From: Fasciola hepatica
Lineage: Eukaryota > Platyhelminthes > Trematoda > Plagiorchiida > Fasciolidae
Assembly: GCA_948099385.1 (NCBI GenBank)
Contig: CANUEZ040000014.1
Span: 682,001 to 746,000 of the forward strand
Direction: 5' to 3'
Length of the DNA stretch: 64,000 bases
The notes beneath the pieces were generated by a model. That model did not search any database. It was given only the letters and a program-made list of their open reading frames with translations, and had not been told where the DNA came from. The translations under genes and the position numbers were made by a program. This document shows positions 44,640 to 56,426 of the stretch, piece after piece. Within the stretch, counting starts at the first letter, position 1, and each line of letters begins with the position of its first letter.

Positions 44640-45950
44640 GGTGCCTTGCCATCTTCAAAGTTCCAAATAATTTAGACCATCCTGGCATCGGAGCTTTTGT
44701 AGCTGCTTTTCGAAGATTTAAAAGTCAAAAACACTAAGTCCCTACTTTGAGCCAGTGAGCTTTGTTGACACGTGAACTTCAGGTGCCCCGGGATCTTGTA
44801 TAGCCGCAGCACCGGGTAAAAAGGTATCAGTAGTGAATGTAAGCTCATTAAAACTAGCGCCACTGTTATCTGATTTTAAGGGCAGCCCAGGGTTAGGCTC
44901 AAAGCATGCACCGGCACGGTTAAGTCGTAGGCAGTTTAGTCAAGAAATGCCGAGATTTCATGGATGGCTTTCACTGGCAACGCTGTAACACCCGTCATGC
45001 GATCACTTAAGAAATATCTGCGACCCCACATGCATTCGCAACTAAACTACATTCACCTCAAGTAAGTGGCCAACTGTTTGAGTGAAGTTTGCTCGGGCTA
45101 ACCTAAGGTTTTCCGGCTAGGAATCATGGTCACACCCCGCCTCAGCCACTCTGGAGTCGTAGTGCTACGCCGATTAGTTGGCTCGACTCCAGCTAGCTGG
45201 TCTCCCCGGATCTGTCGGTTCAACTCGACTGACAGTACACTTCCTCAAACTCTGCTGCTCTTTTCTCTTGTCGATTAAATTCATGAAGTCCACCTCTGAA
45301 ATAGAAAGGCCAAGGAAATCGCATAACCGTCATCAGAATAGATGCACTTGACACACCTGGCACGGCGTGCATTGGGATATCTGTAATCAGGTTCGTTCGC
45401 GACTTCATTGCCAATGGGCGAAGTTAGGTAGACATAAATAGGCTCTATGAGGTTTCTTTTCATTTGTCTTCCTACGGTCCTCTCTTATCTACACAGATAT
45501 CATCGATCCTTTCAGCCCCTGTAGGAGGTTCTGTTACCTTCTCACTATAGTCAACAGTTTTGCCCGTCGACAAGAGGCCGACCCAGTTGCCCATTTGGAG
45601 ACAGATACGGTACAAACTGCCTCTACTGAACGTTGAATTTCATTATACGGTTGCCCTGCAAAGATGACTACTCATCGCGGCGCACAGTTTGAGTTACACC
45701 TATTCGAGGAAACGTGTTCGTAAGGCCCTTCAAGTTATTGAAAGACGGCACACCACCTAGCAGCCAGCTATATGGTTGAGAATCTTCATCGACTGCTCAA
45801 AGTTTTGCTTATTGCCTCTGACAGCTTTAATTAGGTGCAAGCGCTTCCAGTCGTTCTCTCAGGTTTACTTTCCGCTAACTAACCTGATTTAAAAGCATCA
45901 GCTGCGGAATTAGCTTCTGGTCAGACTCTTCGGCTAACCGGGGATTACCT
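44640..45950 (+). pseudogene. Gypsy-1 integrase (zinc-binding and DDE core)
   Basis: NNLDHPGIGAFVAAFRRFK near 44.67 kb is the zinc-binding H2C2 start. The core begins near 45.49 kb: CYLLTIVNSFARRQEADPVA, then YGCPAKMTTHRGAQFE (45.65-45.69 kb), NLHRLLKVLLIASDSFN and SAAELASGQTLRLTGDY. The Asp of the usual TTDRG is His (codon 45673-45675), while the Glu of ERFHR is retained (EN-LHR). Between 45.06 and 45.48 kb nothing matches, so the core is separated from the zinc finger by an unexpected spacer. Confidence 0.85.
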
Positions 45951-46144
45951 AACCATGCGTTGACGGTTGTGTTTCATATGCTGAACTGTTTGCTGCTTGG
46001 AGGCGCCCATTCCAAGTGCATTTACCGCAGCCATAGTGTCAAAAGATCTATATTTCACCGGAACTGTCCGCTTGGGTCCAATTTTTTATACTCGTGGACA
46101 GCTTTAGGATATCCCTACAGCGGCCTCGGGAAAAATCATAAAAG

Positions 46145-46384
46145 GTGTCCGGGCGAGGCCACGGAGCTTACCTCATTGACCGGAACAATGAACATGAAAT
46201 TATATCTATCGACCGCTTCAAGGCAGGGCATTTCGGCGATGTTCTGGAAAAAATGGCTCCGCTCAACGACATTTTTCCAGTAGTTCCTTCAACCATAACT
46301 GAGGCCACCCCCAAACCTCCACCAGCACAGCCTGAAACCATGGAGCCGCTACGAACGACACGATTTGGCCGTCATGTACATTAG
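46145..46384 (+). pseudogene. Gypsy-1 integrase C-terminus
   Basis: This 79-codon frame reads LIDRNNEHEIISIDRFKAGH then a Pro-rich tail and RTTRFGRHVH before the stop at 46384. It matches the gypsy C-terminal barrel (usual GxxxxVSIDRLKPA) and the closing GRxVxxPxR segment, which is cut short. It marks the 3' end of pol. No LTR was recognised beyond it. Confidence 0.8.
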
Positions 46385-46389
46385 CCAAA

Positions 46390-48660
46390 GTGCCTGGTAG
46401 ATAGCAATCATTTTTTAATCCTTTTCAAAGTTGTTTGCACTGTTTGGTGTTTAATAAAACAATCTTGAAAACTAGAAATACACCTTGTGCACCTCAAAAC
46501 TCTTTTATTGTGTCGACTGATTGTGGTCGATTCTTTTCATTTCATTGTTACTCACGGCCGCTTGGTTATTTATTTCATTTTCCTCTTTCGTTGCATTCAC
46601 GGGCTCGGTGAACGGAGGAACCCTGGGAAAGTCGTGTTGGATTCTTTCGTACGCCTTTCACATATCGTCGTCCCTCGACACCTAGGCGAGGGCTTTATAG
46701 ATGACTGCTAGGCCCGTGAGCAATTTGCTAATTTTCCGCCAGCGGTACAAGCTGACTTTAGCATTGTACCATGGCCCCTTAGAAGACCGGCGACACATGA
46801 GACTTGGGATGCAAATAAAGACCAGCCCGCGGTAGCTGTCAACCAAATTGAAGAATCAGTTTAACAGTTCTTCTCCAGGGGGCCGTTGTGGCCACCTGGA
46901 GGTGACTGAGTCCTAAGGTGTAAATTCGTGACCATAAAGGAACGTAGACAAACATAACCAGTTAGCGCTCAGCTCAAAAAGTTTGTATATAGTTCGATGT
47001 CAAAAAGCTGTGTGTTGTTTATCTGCTTGCTGTTGGGACAATCGATTTGTTCCAACTGGAAAACATTTTTGACTGCTCTCCTTTTGGAAGGTCAAACCTT
47101 TATCTCCATCAGCTATTATCGCGTCCGGTGTCACTTACAAACTCAAACGTGAACAACACTGTTTCAGTACGTACAGCTTCCGCCTTCTCCACCGACTTTA
47201 ACCGTCTTTTGGCACGAGTCGCAACTTTTGGCTTTCCGCCTGCTTCGAGGGCTATTCTCGGGATCTAGCTAATACCTGATATACGGAGTACCAAAAATCC
47301 TTTCAATATGTGTTCCACTGGGCCCGAATATATAACTGTGAGACTGGTCAAAGACACACGTGGTGCGATTTGTCCCCGAAAGCCAAAAACATCTTCAAGC
47401 TTACCGTCTCTTCACCTAAGAATGTTGTGCTCTTATCTGCGTATGTTGCTCCCGATTTCGTTCCATTCTGTTTGTCTTGCACCCGTTTAGCTGCTGTTGG
47501 ATTTTTCCCCTGCTTCTGGTCAGTGTTCTTGGTGTACAGATTTCACCCTTTCCCTACCGCTTATTTGATATTTCCCGCAATGTGATTCCTTTTTGGTGCC
47601 TCCTTTAAATGCTTTCCACTTTTTCATCATCTCTTCTCCTAAAATATTTTCCCTGTTCGCTGCGGTATACTACTCATTTTGCTTTCCATTCTGTGCTTCT
47701 TCTATCCTTTGCATAGTGGTCTCGAAGCTTTCCCTCAGTGCTTTATTAAGGGTTTCTGCGGGAGCCTCACTAAAGCGGGGAGACCTGGACTTGAATGCAA
47801 CTTGTGCTAAGGGAATTACCCTTCGCATGCAACCAGCGATGCCGACACAGAGACCAGTACAACCAAGGGCAAGGAGTGAGCGGATAGGAGTGTATTACTA
47901 TATCAGAACAGACAGACTTTATGGGTAATGCAATACGTAGATCGGCGTAAAAAATTCACTTCTTCCGTACTCTTTTCTTTCTGACGTCAACCGTTCTTGT
48001 GCTCTTGTACTTCTTTCGTGTTCACTACATCTATTTCCCCCCCCCCCCGAATTAAGTTTAGAAGGGGGAAAAATTATCATAATCGCCGTGAAGCAGTTCG
48101 GCCACGACCTTTTCAGTGGAGTTATACTACTTCCAGTTTGGTTTGGTTCGGTTCCGGTTTGCGTCTCTGGAAATCTTCCCATGACTTGAAAGCACCCTGG
48201 GAGGGCGGTTTTCATGCCTGGTAGCAGACTTCCCCATAGTTTTTAGGAGAAAATCGTTTACGCTTTGCGGACAGAGCAAAATCCTACAAAGCTGTGCCTT
48301 TTACCGCTGTTCAGCTATCAGTAGCTTAGCTCACTGAATATATAGGACGCAAGAAGCGGTCAAGATTTGTACCCTGGAACCACACTTATCGTCTTGTTTT
48401 CCCGGTTTTATGTAAACCATCTTCCGGCTAACTGGAGACATCCAAATAATGAGATGGACATGGGGTGCAGGAACATATGGGTCTAGGCCTTGCGTCCGCT
48501 TTTCGCTTCTAGAATTCAGGACTTGAAGTCTCCTATAGAAAAAAAGAAATGTGAGCGTAACTTCTCATATAAATGTTCACAATTTACAGTCATTACGGTT
48601 TGTTCTTACTGAGAGGTAATTCGATGAGCGCTTACTTTGCTATTTTTACTCGTTACCCTT
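46390..48660. other. Unassigned stretch downstream of Gypsy-1
   Basis: An AATAAA-type signal sits near 46.45 kb in AT-rich sequence that could be the remnant 3' LTR/UTR of Gypsy-1, but no second copy supports an LTR. Frames at 47047-47268, 47310-47585 and 47593-47928 lack recognisable domains. The 47.45-47.75 kb segment is pyrimidine-rich like R2 but I could not align it convincingly. Confidence 0.4.
48035..48049 (+). repeat. Poly-C tract
   Basis: A run of about 12-13 C between TATTT and GAATTAAG. Confidence 0.9.
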
Positions 48661-48664
48661 CGAG

Positions 48665-51100
48665 GATGTCAGCACTGTCGTGCGTGAACGATATTTGAGC
48701 TGTAGTAGTTACTTAATTTATGTGCCCAATGAATCAGAAGAGGTGAACTTGCAGGAGAAAGAAGAAAACAAGAGGTAAGGGTGGAAAAGAGAGGAGAGGA
48801 ATGCAGTAATGGATTCAACAGTCCCGCAGAAAGCGAGTAATGGTGGTACCTGCAAATAAACCAAACCATTTGGTCGGGTGGAAAAATTGCTTAAAAGGGC
48901 CGCTCATTGTGTTATGGCCTCGGCTTCCAAGCCACACAAGGTCCAACCGATGCCATACACCGAATGTAAATTCAAAAGAGTCGAGAATCAGTTTCGTTCT
49001 GGATGATTCTGCTTTTTATAACGCGACAAGCTTTGTTGTAACAGTGGCAGTTCTCCGCCCCTTTTGGCCTTGGAGGTGATTTCACACTCTCTTTGGCCTC
49101 CAATCTTCTGGGGTTGACTTTATTCAAGGGCCTCCGGGACCTTTTTAAGTCATATAATATTCAGCAATCTAGTATCCCAACTCGTTCTTTTTGTCGGCTT
49201 TTGCGGTTATGCTTGACTTCCCACTCATTTTATGAAGCACGTAGGCAGCATAAAAATAGGGCCAGCCGTAGGATACAAAACATCAGCATTCTTGTTTTGA
49301 TTTTCAAGGATCCCCCGGCCGACCATCAGTCGATAATTCATTTGGGTAATCCATGGCAATGAAGTTGGTATCCGTCTGCCGCATTCCGGAACACGGCACT
49401 AGTAGCTGTGCTTAAGACCGCACTCCACGTGAAGAAGGAGGCATGGTTTTATGCGTGGCCAGAAAAGTCGTGATCCATACTGACGCTGTTGGATGTGTTA
49501 AGGCGAGATATAAATGGTGTAAAAGTCAGCCGTGGCTGAATTTTTTAACAGGGAAGACATTTTCGGTTGGTTCCACTGGAGGAGTACGACAGAAGCTAGA
49601 ACTCAGTATGTTGCGCAGTACACTGTAACTACGCAGCCTCACTGCTTCTCATTTTATGGATAACCCGGGAGAAGTTATGGCCGAGCTTCGTTCAGCCCGA
49701 ACTTGAAACACGGAGCAGTATTGTAAGAGATGACAACCAACGGCAGTTCGTTTCGGGAGTGTACTACTCGATTCGCGAAGAATTTTGATTTTACTTTTAT
49801 TCTTGACCATTTTTTCTGCCGCTGTTGTTCATGAATTCCCCGGTTGTCCATGGCTTCATGATGTAAGTTGGGCGAGGATTGATTGCATGTATACCGTTAA
49901 TGAACTTGAGAATTTCATTTGGGCCGTTCCTCGGTTGTCCGCTTTTCATAGAGAACAGCTGAGAAGGGCTTGGCTTCATGACCTGTTTCACAGACCCTTC
50001 ATTTCGGTGTCCACAGTTAATAATAATAATAATGGTATATTTCTCGACCATGTTCGAGACGCACGCGCAAGCGCATGATCATGGTGTACAGCGTTACTCA
50101 AAACAGTGAACTATACACGAATTTCAGGAAAGCTAGTCAAAATCGTCAGAAGCAAAGCAACATAGCTAGAGTTGGTTTTAATCGACCGAAATGATAATGG
50201 TTCGCGCGGCAAATACGTTTTGGTTTCGAATCCGGGTTGGTTGGTGGTGGCCCGTGGGAATGCAAAATATGTCGTGAAAATATAGCGCTAAGGATGCGTT
50301 ATAAACCAAAATAGTGCAAGCTGTGGATAACGGAGGCCTATTGGGGTTCCATGAGCGGAATAAGTTATGAACATGAAGAGATGAAAGAAATGAGTGGGAG
50401 TACACCCGTGAACTTTGGTAAATGTGAGGAGAACGGCTCAACTATGAAGACGACGATGGCCCGGAATGACGGATATTCCCGGTCTCAATAAACGGAGTGC
50501 TTCATGAAAGGGGAGACATGAACAAACTGTGTGGAAGTGGACTAGGAAACGTTGATGAATGTGGAGGAAACAGCAATCCATATAAAAGGTGAGTTTAGGT
50601 TCAAGATCAGTAACCCGTATCATTCAGAAAAAAGGAGCGCAACTTGAAGGCCTTGAATTAGTGAAGATTCAATTTCAAGCCGGGTAACGATCAAAAGAAA
50701 AATGCAATCTTGCAAGAGAAAACTGAGTGAAAAACCCCGGCGTAGGCTCGCGCCTTATTGTTCTGCTTTGCTGACAAAACTATATTGACTTATTTATTCT
50801 CAGTGAAATTTGGCGTTATCATTGGGAACCACGGATGGGGGGGGATAAGTTGATTTGCTTTCGGATGGCGTATCGAAATTTAATGAGTGAAAAATTCCTG
50901 TGTTGCGTATTCTGGCTCTGTTATTGGATTGTTTCACATGAGACCAGGGTGATGTGCAGCATCCCGTGGGCATGGTTGATCAGGCGGGGTAAGGGACATG
51001 TCAGTGAATCAGTAGAAGGTAGCTTGTGAACTGTTATTTGTGAAGATTCCAGCAGTGACATCAGTAGCAGAGGTGTTGCGTCAGAAGACGCCTGTCAATC
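48665..51100. other. Unassigned 2.4 kb stretch
   Basis: No frame exceeds about 100 codons and none has a motif. A (TAA)n tract ends at 50,033 (50,018-50,033). It could be the 3' tail of a decayed plus-strand retroposon, but the sequence before it has no coding motif I recognise. Confidence 0.4.
50018..50033 (+). repeat. (TAA)n tract
   Basis: Five TAA units following CCACAGT. It resembles the TAA-rich 3' end of R2. Confidence 0.85.
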
Positions 51101-51214
51101 TACGGGTAAGCAGTTGGGAGTGTTTAAGGTCATGTGGCTGGATTGCAATCCCGTTTGGTATAAAAGATTCCGTTTAGGTCTCTATCGGTACGGGTCGAGG
51201 TGTGGACTATGGTC

Positions 51215-51385
51215 ACCGAAAGTGGACGACGACAAACCTGAAATAAGTGGTGTTAACAGTCTGGACGTGGTTCCAGCTGTGAGTCGTGATAATAAATGGC
51301 GACAGTTATTAATGAACTGGTTGGGTTTATATGAACGGTCGGTGGCACATTTCATGTTTTGGTCTGGGTTTAAATTCGAGAGTTT
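51215..51385 (+). repeat. Short repeat S, copy 1
   Basis: The segment around GAACTGGTTGGGTTTATATGA, followed by TCTGGGTTTAAATTCGAG, aligns with 59,105-59,270 (AATTTCTTGGGCCTATATAAAC and TCTGGGTTTTAAATTGCAG), both on the plus strand. Upstream bases (TGTGGACTATGGTC... and TGTGAGTCGTGATAATAAATGG) also match. The nature of the repeat is unknown, and no coding content is shared. Confidence 0.5.
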
Positions 51386-51419
51386 AAATAACGTACTAAA
51401 TAAGTACTAATTCAGGCTT

Positions 51420-52855
51420 GCAAGACAGCGTAAACTGGGTGGGCTGCTGCGTCTTCATTTCAAAGGATAAATGGTTAGCACGCAATTAGAAGTTCTGAAG
51501 AGCAATTGAGTAAGGATGTAGGAAGAACCACTAGAGCATCGGTGGTGATGCGTTGTAGAAAATTGTTATCATGCACAGAAACGTGGACGTACGTTGGTCT
51601 GTGCTCCTACTCGGTAGTGCCGGCCTATTAAGTTTTAATTTGGATGTGAGCAAGGAAATCTCATGACTTGGTGGTTGCTTGAATATCGTATTTGTTATAA
51701 GAGTGAGGATAGTTAGTAGGGAAAGGAAAAATATGAAAAGTTCTCCGTGTTCATTTTTTGTAGACTCAAGTGAGGCAGTTGTTGGTCATTTGTTGCCTCC
51801 ATATGTTATCCATGTCAGTGGGCTTAAAGTCCAGGCTGCGGTAGTGATTGTAGTTGGCAGGAGGCTGTGGTTACTGTTAGGTAGGGTTGTAAACTTAAAC
51901 GTGGCTTGGATGCTAGGACATCGAGAAGGCCGCTTTCTGGGAAAGATGACGGAAGATGGAGGGGTATGGATGGAAAAGGTGACCGGTTTCCACTATGTTC
52001 TTTTCTCTATTTCTCCTTTTCAGGGCTTCACCGCGGCGGGGGATGGGAAAGCGTATGTGGAGAGTCCAGTGCACCGTCACCCCAGTCAGCCTCGTGCGTG
52101 AAAACCAAAAGCTTGTCGAGCGAACAAGGGCGATGTGGGGTTTCCCCTTTTGAAGGATCAGGTCTGAGCCGATGGGAGAAATACCCATAGATGAAAGTTG
52201 CCCAATTCCTTCACAGCCCGAAGTCAGTGGCACTTAGAGATCGAATCGATCCCCAGGGGACTTTTTCCTTTTCACTGGTCTTTTTCGTTATGTATTTTGT
52301 TTCCTAACAGAGGGCTGGTTGAGCCCAAATAGGAACTTTCCATAGCCCCCCCGCCCGATCGTAATTTTATGCGTAATTGTCTTTTTTCGCAACTGCTGGG
52401 GGTGGTCTGTTTTCCCCACGTTCGGACGACGCTATGGTATGGGTGCCGTTGACATCAGGGGTTTCGCTAGCATGGGCTGTGAAAACGCAGAGTGGGACTA
52501 TGCAAACACACGGATTAGGACAACGAACGTTGCAAAGCACAAGCTGGCATACGTGTATCAGTCTCATACAGCGCCAGACCATGCCTAAGACCATCAGAGA
52601 CCATTCCAGGCTAGCTGGTGTAGATGTGTCCAGCTCAGTTGATGGGAAATAGTGTGGTGTATAAGAGGGAATATGATAGTGGTTGGTGGATGGTCGATAC
52701 AGAGATGAGACGAGAGGACGGGCCACCAAGTAGGTGCTAGCGGGTGGGCTTCTGGGATAAGAGATTCTGAAATGAGATGATTAAGAAATGCGAAATGAGG
52801 CCGGACACAAAACCCGGGCTGGTGGTGGCAGCCAAAAGTAAAGGGAAAGGACTGA
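51420..52855. other. Unassigned stretch before copy A 3' end
   Basis: The largest frame is 51679-52101 (+, 140 codons), with overlapping frames in both strands and no domain that I recognise. The 52367-52729 minus frame (120 codons) is also unassigned. Copy A may have a 3' untranslated tail extending from 53.1 kb into this stretch. Confidence 0.4.
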
Positions 52856-53137
52856 AGGATCAAGTAAGGTGGTAGACGGCAGAACTCAGTGTCCTAGGAT
52901 CCAAAGCCACATACCTATTTTCTGCAGAGACATCTAAGGCTAAGGAACTTTGGTTGGCAATAGAACACAAACATTGTCTAAAATTAGGAGAACCGGTAAG
53001 CATTAAACTCGGTATAGTTACAAAAGTCAGCAAACTGTAGCTACCGTAGTATAGATTGTACGCAATATGAAGTAAAAAGAAATAGTTGCACTGGCGTTTG
53101 TCATCGGGCGAGAAATGAAAGTTCTGGTGCAATAATC

Positions 53138-53917
53138 CTAGTAATAAAACCCGTTTTCGTAGGCCACTTCTTTGGTGACGGTCTGGCCGGTAAGAAGGAT
53201 CACATTGGGAACAGTCGAGAAGTGATTCAGCGAGCCTCTGAACTGGGAAATTGAGAGACTCTCGCAGATGTTTGGCGGGAGTTTATTCCATAACTTTGAG
53301 TATTTTATAAGGAAGAAATTAGATCTTAACGCTAATTTTGATCTAGGAATAGAGAACTGCAATGACCGATGGCGTAGGGCATAACTCGTGGAGGGAGTGA
53401 GAAGAATGGATTCAGTACACGAGAAGGCCGTACGGTGGTACAGCTTAAACAGGAAGCATAAATTGAGCTTTGTGCGAGGCAGCCATAGGGGCTCGAAACT
53501 GAGTAGGATGCATCGATCCTTTTAACACGAACTGGAGGAAAATCCCACTAATTGTTTGGTGAGCTGACGTTGCACGGACTCCAGAGAAATGCGGTCATAT
53601 TTCGTCATGTTGGTGAAGATAATAGGACAGTTTTCAAGGAGAGGCCTGGCGTGAGACTTGTAATTGAGCAGTTTGCAATCGCTTAGCCGAAAAGTTCTGG
53701 AGATGAGACCAGTGGTTCTTCTCGTCCTTGCAATCTGGAGTGGAACATATCCAGAAAACCTAAAGCTGCAAGAATAATGAAGACCAAGGTCTCGAACTAA
53801 AGGGCTGTACGAGATGGGTAGGTCGTGAATAAGCAGTGTTCCGGGGGCATTTGACATCGGAATGTTGTGTAGCAGCTTTCCAAGGTCAAGAAGTCCATAC
53901 TCCATGAATTGCACCAA
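53138..53917 (-). pseudogene. Copy A RT thumb and C-terminal region
   Basis: The 53522-53917 frame holds LISRTFRLSDCKLLNYKSHA, RPLLENCPIIFTNMTKYDR and SLESVQRQLTKQLVGF, the CR1 thumb (usual form LLxxYKxxVRPxLEYCxPVW...LExVQRxFTR). The 53138-53362 frame has FFLIKYSKLWNKLPPNI and FRGSLNHF, the usual C-terminal RxxFFxxRxxxxWNxLPxxI...FKxxL. A frameshift separates it from the palm, and a stop separates the two. Confidence 0.87.
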
Positions 53918-54583
53918 TCCCCGAGTCGCTTTAGGTCACTAGAAATTTCATTTAGCATAATGTTGAGGTTCTGACGAGGAAACTCATAGACAATCTTAAC
54001 GTCATCAGCGAAAAGGAATGGGGTGCCATGGTGCAAGAGGGGAAATATATCATTTATGTAGATAAGAAAAAGTAAAGGACCAGGTACACTGCCTCGTATA
54101 ACTCCACTAGTGACTGGAGCAGGCTATGAGAAACACCCATCAATGGAAACCACTTATGAGCGATCCGATAAGTATGATGTTAACCATGTTAAAAGCGAAC
54201 CGGAAAAGCCGTGAGCTTTGAGTTTGGTTAGTAATAAAGCGTGAGAGACGCGGTCAAACGACTTTGTCATATCAAGATACATGGTGATGATGGAATTACT
54301 GTTGTCGGCGGCCGCCGTTATGAGGTTGAAAACGTCGTAGTGGCAAGCGGTGCATGAAAAGTGACTTTGAGAATCCATGCTGCCCATTATGGATGATGTT
54401 ATGAGACAATAGGAAGTCGGACATCTGCTGTTTGACGAGGCGTTCCATCAACCTAAAAGCAATTGGAGTGTGGTTGATAGGGCGGTAATTTGAGGAGTCA
54501 TGCATTAGTCCCTTCTTATGGATTCGGATGGTGACCGCAGCCTCCCACTGTGAGAGAAATACACCATACTTGATGGATAGATT
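53797..54583 (-). pseudogene. Copy A reverse transcriptase palm, in three frames
   Basis: After the stop at 54584 the RT continues as WEAAVTIRIHKKGL, SSNYRPINHTPIAFRLMERL and IIHNGQHGFSKS (54296-54505). The next frame has SIITMYLDMTKSFDRVSHAL (motif A, Asp intact) and LLTWLTSYLSDRS (54154-54387). The next is VTSGVIRGSVPGPLLFLIYI and FLFADDVKIVYEF (53797-54036; motif C, both Asp intact). Only one stop and two frameshifts separate these pieces. This RT is the only one of the seven non-LTR copies in the window that keeps its motif C aspartates. Confidence 0.9.
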
Positions 54584-56200
54584 TTAGACATTCAATAGTA
54601 GGGCTGCGACATCAGTTCCTCCAAGACGTAGAAGTATCGGTGGAACACCATCATGGCTAATGTGTGAGGACTTCCGGACACGGATAAGCTGGTTGGTCAC
54701 CTCTTTTAGAGTAAATTCTAAATCAGACAGTAAGTGCTCGGTGACAGGGTCTATGCATGGGGGCAAAGTAAAGAGGTCCGTAGTCATGGATGCAGCAAAG
54801 TAGTAATTAAGAGCCTGGGATATCGCTACAGGTGAGGTAATGTGATCGTTATTTTCCAAAATGAGAGTGGAGATACCTGCCGGTTTGCTTTGATTTCTGT
54901 TCTTCATTAGGCGTGCCGACTTTGGGGAAGCATCATGGCATTGCAAGGCCAATACTTCTTCTTTTTTGAGCATATCGCCATACTTAATTCTGATTGCTAT
55001 CGAGAGACGTTGGGGCTGCAAGGAAGACGATAAGTCACTACTGTTGTGATACACCTTTTGGAGCTTCAGATATTTGTTTTGCATTCGGCTCAGGACTAAA
55101 CTACGGACTCGATTTGATATGATACGAGTTGTAGTGATTTCGGACAGCAAGTATGATAGTTTAGAATATAGTAAATCAGCAGCCAGCTGGGGGTCACTTT
55201 GCAGGAAGAAGTCGTCCCAGTCTAACGAACGAAGCGTGCAGATAAGATTGTCCCAGTTGACAGCTGAAGAGAAACGATTGGGTGGGTAGGATTTATCGAA
55301 AGCTCGCGGAACCGCGAAGACGCAGGACACCATTCTGTGGTCACCTCCTGGAAAGAGGTCGAGCGTACTAGCTAAAACATCAGATAAACCAACCGTGAAC
55401 AACAAATCAAGGATGTTGTTACCTCTAGCTTGGACTGTTACATGTTGGATCCAGCGCCCTACGCGGATGCATGACATGAAATCTAATAAGTTGTTTGGGG
55501 CAGAAAGAGTATTCCAACAGATGCTCGGTGCATTGAAGTCCCCCGCGGTGAGTTTGGAGGAACAGAGCAGTAATGAAAGGTAGTTGAATGCGTCAATAAC
55601 CTTGGTAAGGTCCATAGCGTTGGAATCAGGTGGCTGATAGATGCAACCAATATGAAGGTAGGAGTTAGGTAAGGGAAACGTTAACCACAGAGAATCTTGA
55701 ACGGCGTCGAGAGTTGTGTGTAAGAGTGGGCTGGCCTGCAGAGTGTTTTTGACATAAATTAGACAGCCTCCCCCACGACGAGGCCTATTCCTTCGGAACA
55801 TCTGGTAGCCAACTAGAAAGACTCGATCTGACGGGACGGAATCTGTTAGCCATGTTTCAGTTACAATGATAATATCAAAGTTGGAGGGCTGAGCGATGCT
55901 GTGGATGGCTTTAGTTTTGTTCAGTAATGAATGGGCATTAACGAGTATGACTGAAAGAGATGATGCAGGCCTGGATGGTGTTGGATATGGTGGGGGGTTC
56001 GGTAGTGGTGATGAAGGTGGTAGTTCCAGTGAAGAATAGGGCAAGGATGGGGGGAGGACCTCAGTTGTTCCACGGATTTGATGAGTTGTAACCTGGTGGG
56101 GGATAGTGTAAGGAAAGAGGGATGGAGAGGTGCTGTTTAGGAGGGTAGTTTGAATGCGGAGGATATTCTCGGAGAGGGCCGGCAGGAAAAAAGCGGCCAC
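54584..56200 (-). CDS. Copy A ORF2 N-terminal part: AP-endonuclease and linker (538 codons)
   Basis: This is the longest open frame in the window. Residues 40-80 are Pro/Ser-rich. The endonuclease follows: ILVNAHSLLNK (86-95), IIVTETWLTD (111-120), HIGCIYQPPDS (183-193), TAGDFNAPSICW (218-229), NNILDLLFTVG (261-271) and GGDHRMVSCVF (285-295). Asn, Glu, Asp/Asn and the final Asp-His of the family are all present. The usual SDH is GDH. The linker runs to ~residue 500 (KKEEVLALQCHDASPK; ITSPVAISQALNYYFAASM) and the frame enters the RT before a stop (LLNV). The frame opens at GTG near a stop, so the start is unknown. Confidence 0.92.
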   Translation of the reverse strand: MAAFFLPALSENILRIQTTLLNSTSPSLFPYTIPHQVTTHQIRGTTEVLPPSLPYSSLELPPSSPLPNPPPYPTPSRPASSLSVILVNAHSLLNKTKAIHSIAQPSNFDIIIVTETWLTDSVPSDRVFLVGYQMFRRNRPRRGGGCLIYVKNTLQASPLLHTTLDAVQDSLWLTFPLPNSYLHIGCIYQPPDSNAMDLTKVIDAFNYLSLLLCSSKLTAGDFNAPSICWNTLSAPNNLLDFMSCIRVGRWIQHVTVQARGNNILDLLFTVGLSDVLASTLDLFPGGDHRMVSCVFAVPRAFDKSYPPNRFSSAVNWDNLICTLRSLDWDDFFLQSDPQLAADLLYSKLSYLLSEITTTRIISNRVRSLVLSRMQNKYLKLQKVYHNSSDLSSSLQPQRLSIAIRIKYGDMLKKEEVLALQCHDASPKSARLMKNRNQSKPAGISTLILENNDHITSPVAISQALNYYFAASMTTDLFTLPPCIDPVTEHLLSDLEFTLKEVTNQLIRVRKSSHISHDGVPPILLRLGGTDVAALLLNV

Positions 56201-56426
56201 GGATGGATGGCAGTGCTAGGCTAAGAGACGTGGATGGGTCTTGTGGGAGTGGAAAGCTAGGTGAGGCAGGGAGATGGTTCCCAGGGAGTGACTGGGTATC
56301 AGTAGAGGTATAGAGCAGTTGGTGTGGCGGATAGTAATGTAATGGAGCAGTGATTGGGGGGGGGTTAAGGTGGGTAAAAGTAGGGTGGAAATGATAAGGC
56401 AATTACCCGAGATGGAAAAGTAGGAT

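Larger units (their letters stand above)
41867..46384 (+). mobile_element. Ty3/gypsy retrotransposon Gypsy-1 (CsRn1/Mag-like, decayed)
   Basis: This plus-strand element has gag, protease, RT, RNase H and integrase in order over 4.5 kb. The RT frame 43432-43950 is 172 codons long and easily aligned with fluke CsRn1-type elements. LTRs were searched for by eye on both flanks (41.4-41.9 and 46.4-46.9 kb) and not found. Three catalytic centres are altered: protease Asp to Glu, one Asp of the RT box deleted, and an integrase Asp to His. Confidence 0.9.

Noticed and set aside
45220..45463. Minus-strand frames in the Gypsy-1 integrase spacer
   Set aside because: Short, without domain, and they overlap the plus-strand element; kept only as an anomaly of spacing.
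47310..47928. Two overlapping plus frames of 91 and 111 codons
   Set aside because: No recognised motif, compositionally pyrimidine-rich, no supporting context.
50220..50245. GGTTTCGAATCCGGG sequence resembling a T-arm
   Set aside because: No cloverleaf could be drawn around it by eye and no A-box is present upstream.
51679..52101. 140-codon plus frame
   Set aside because: No domain recognised and it overlaps another long frame; base composition is no different from flanking sequence.
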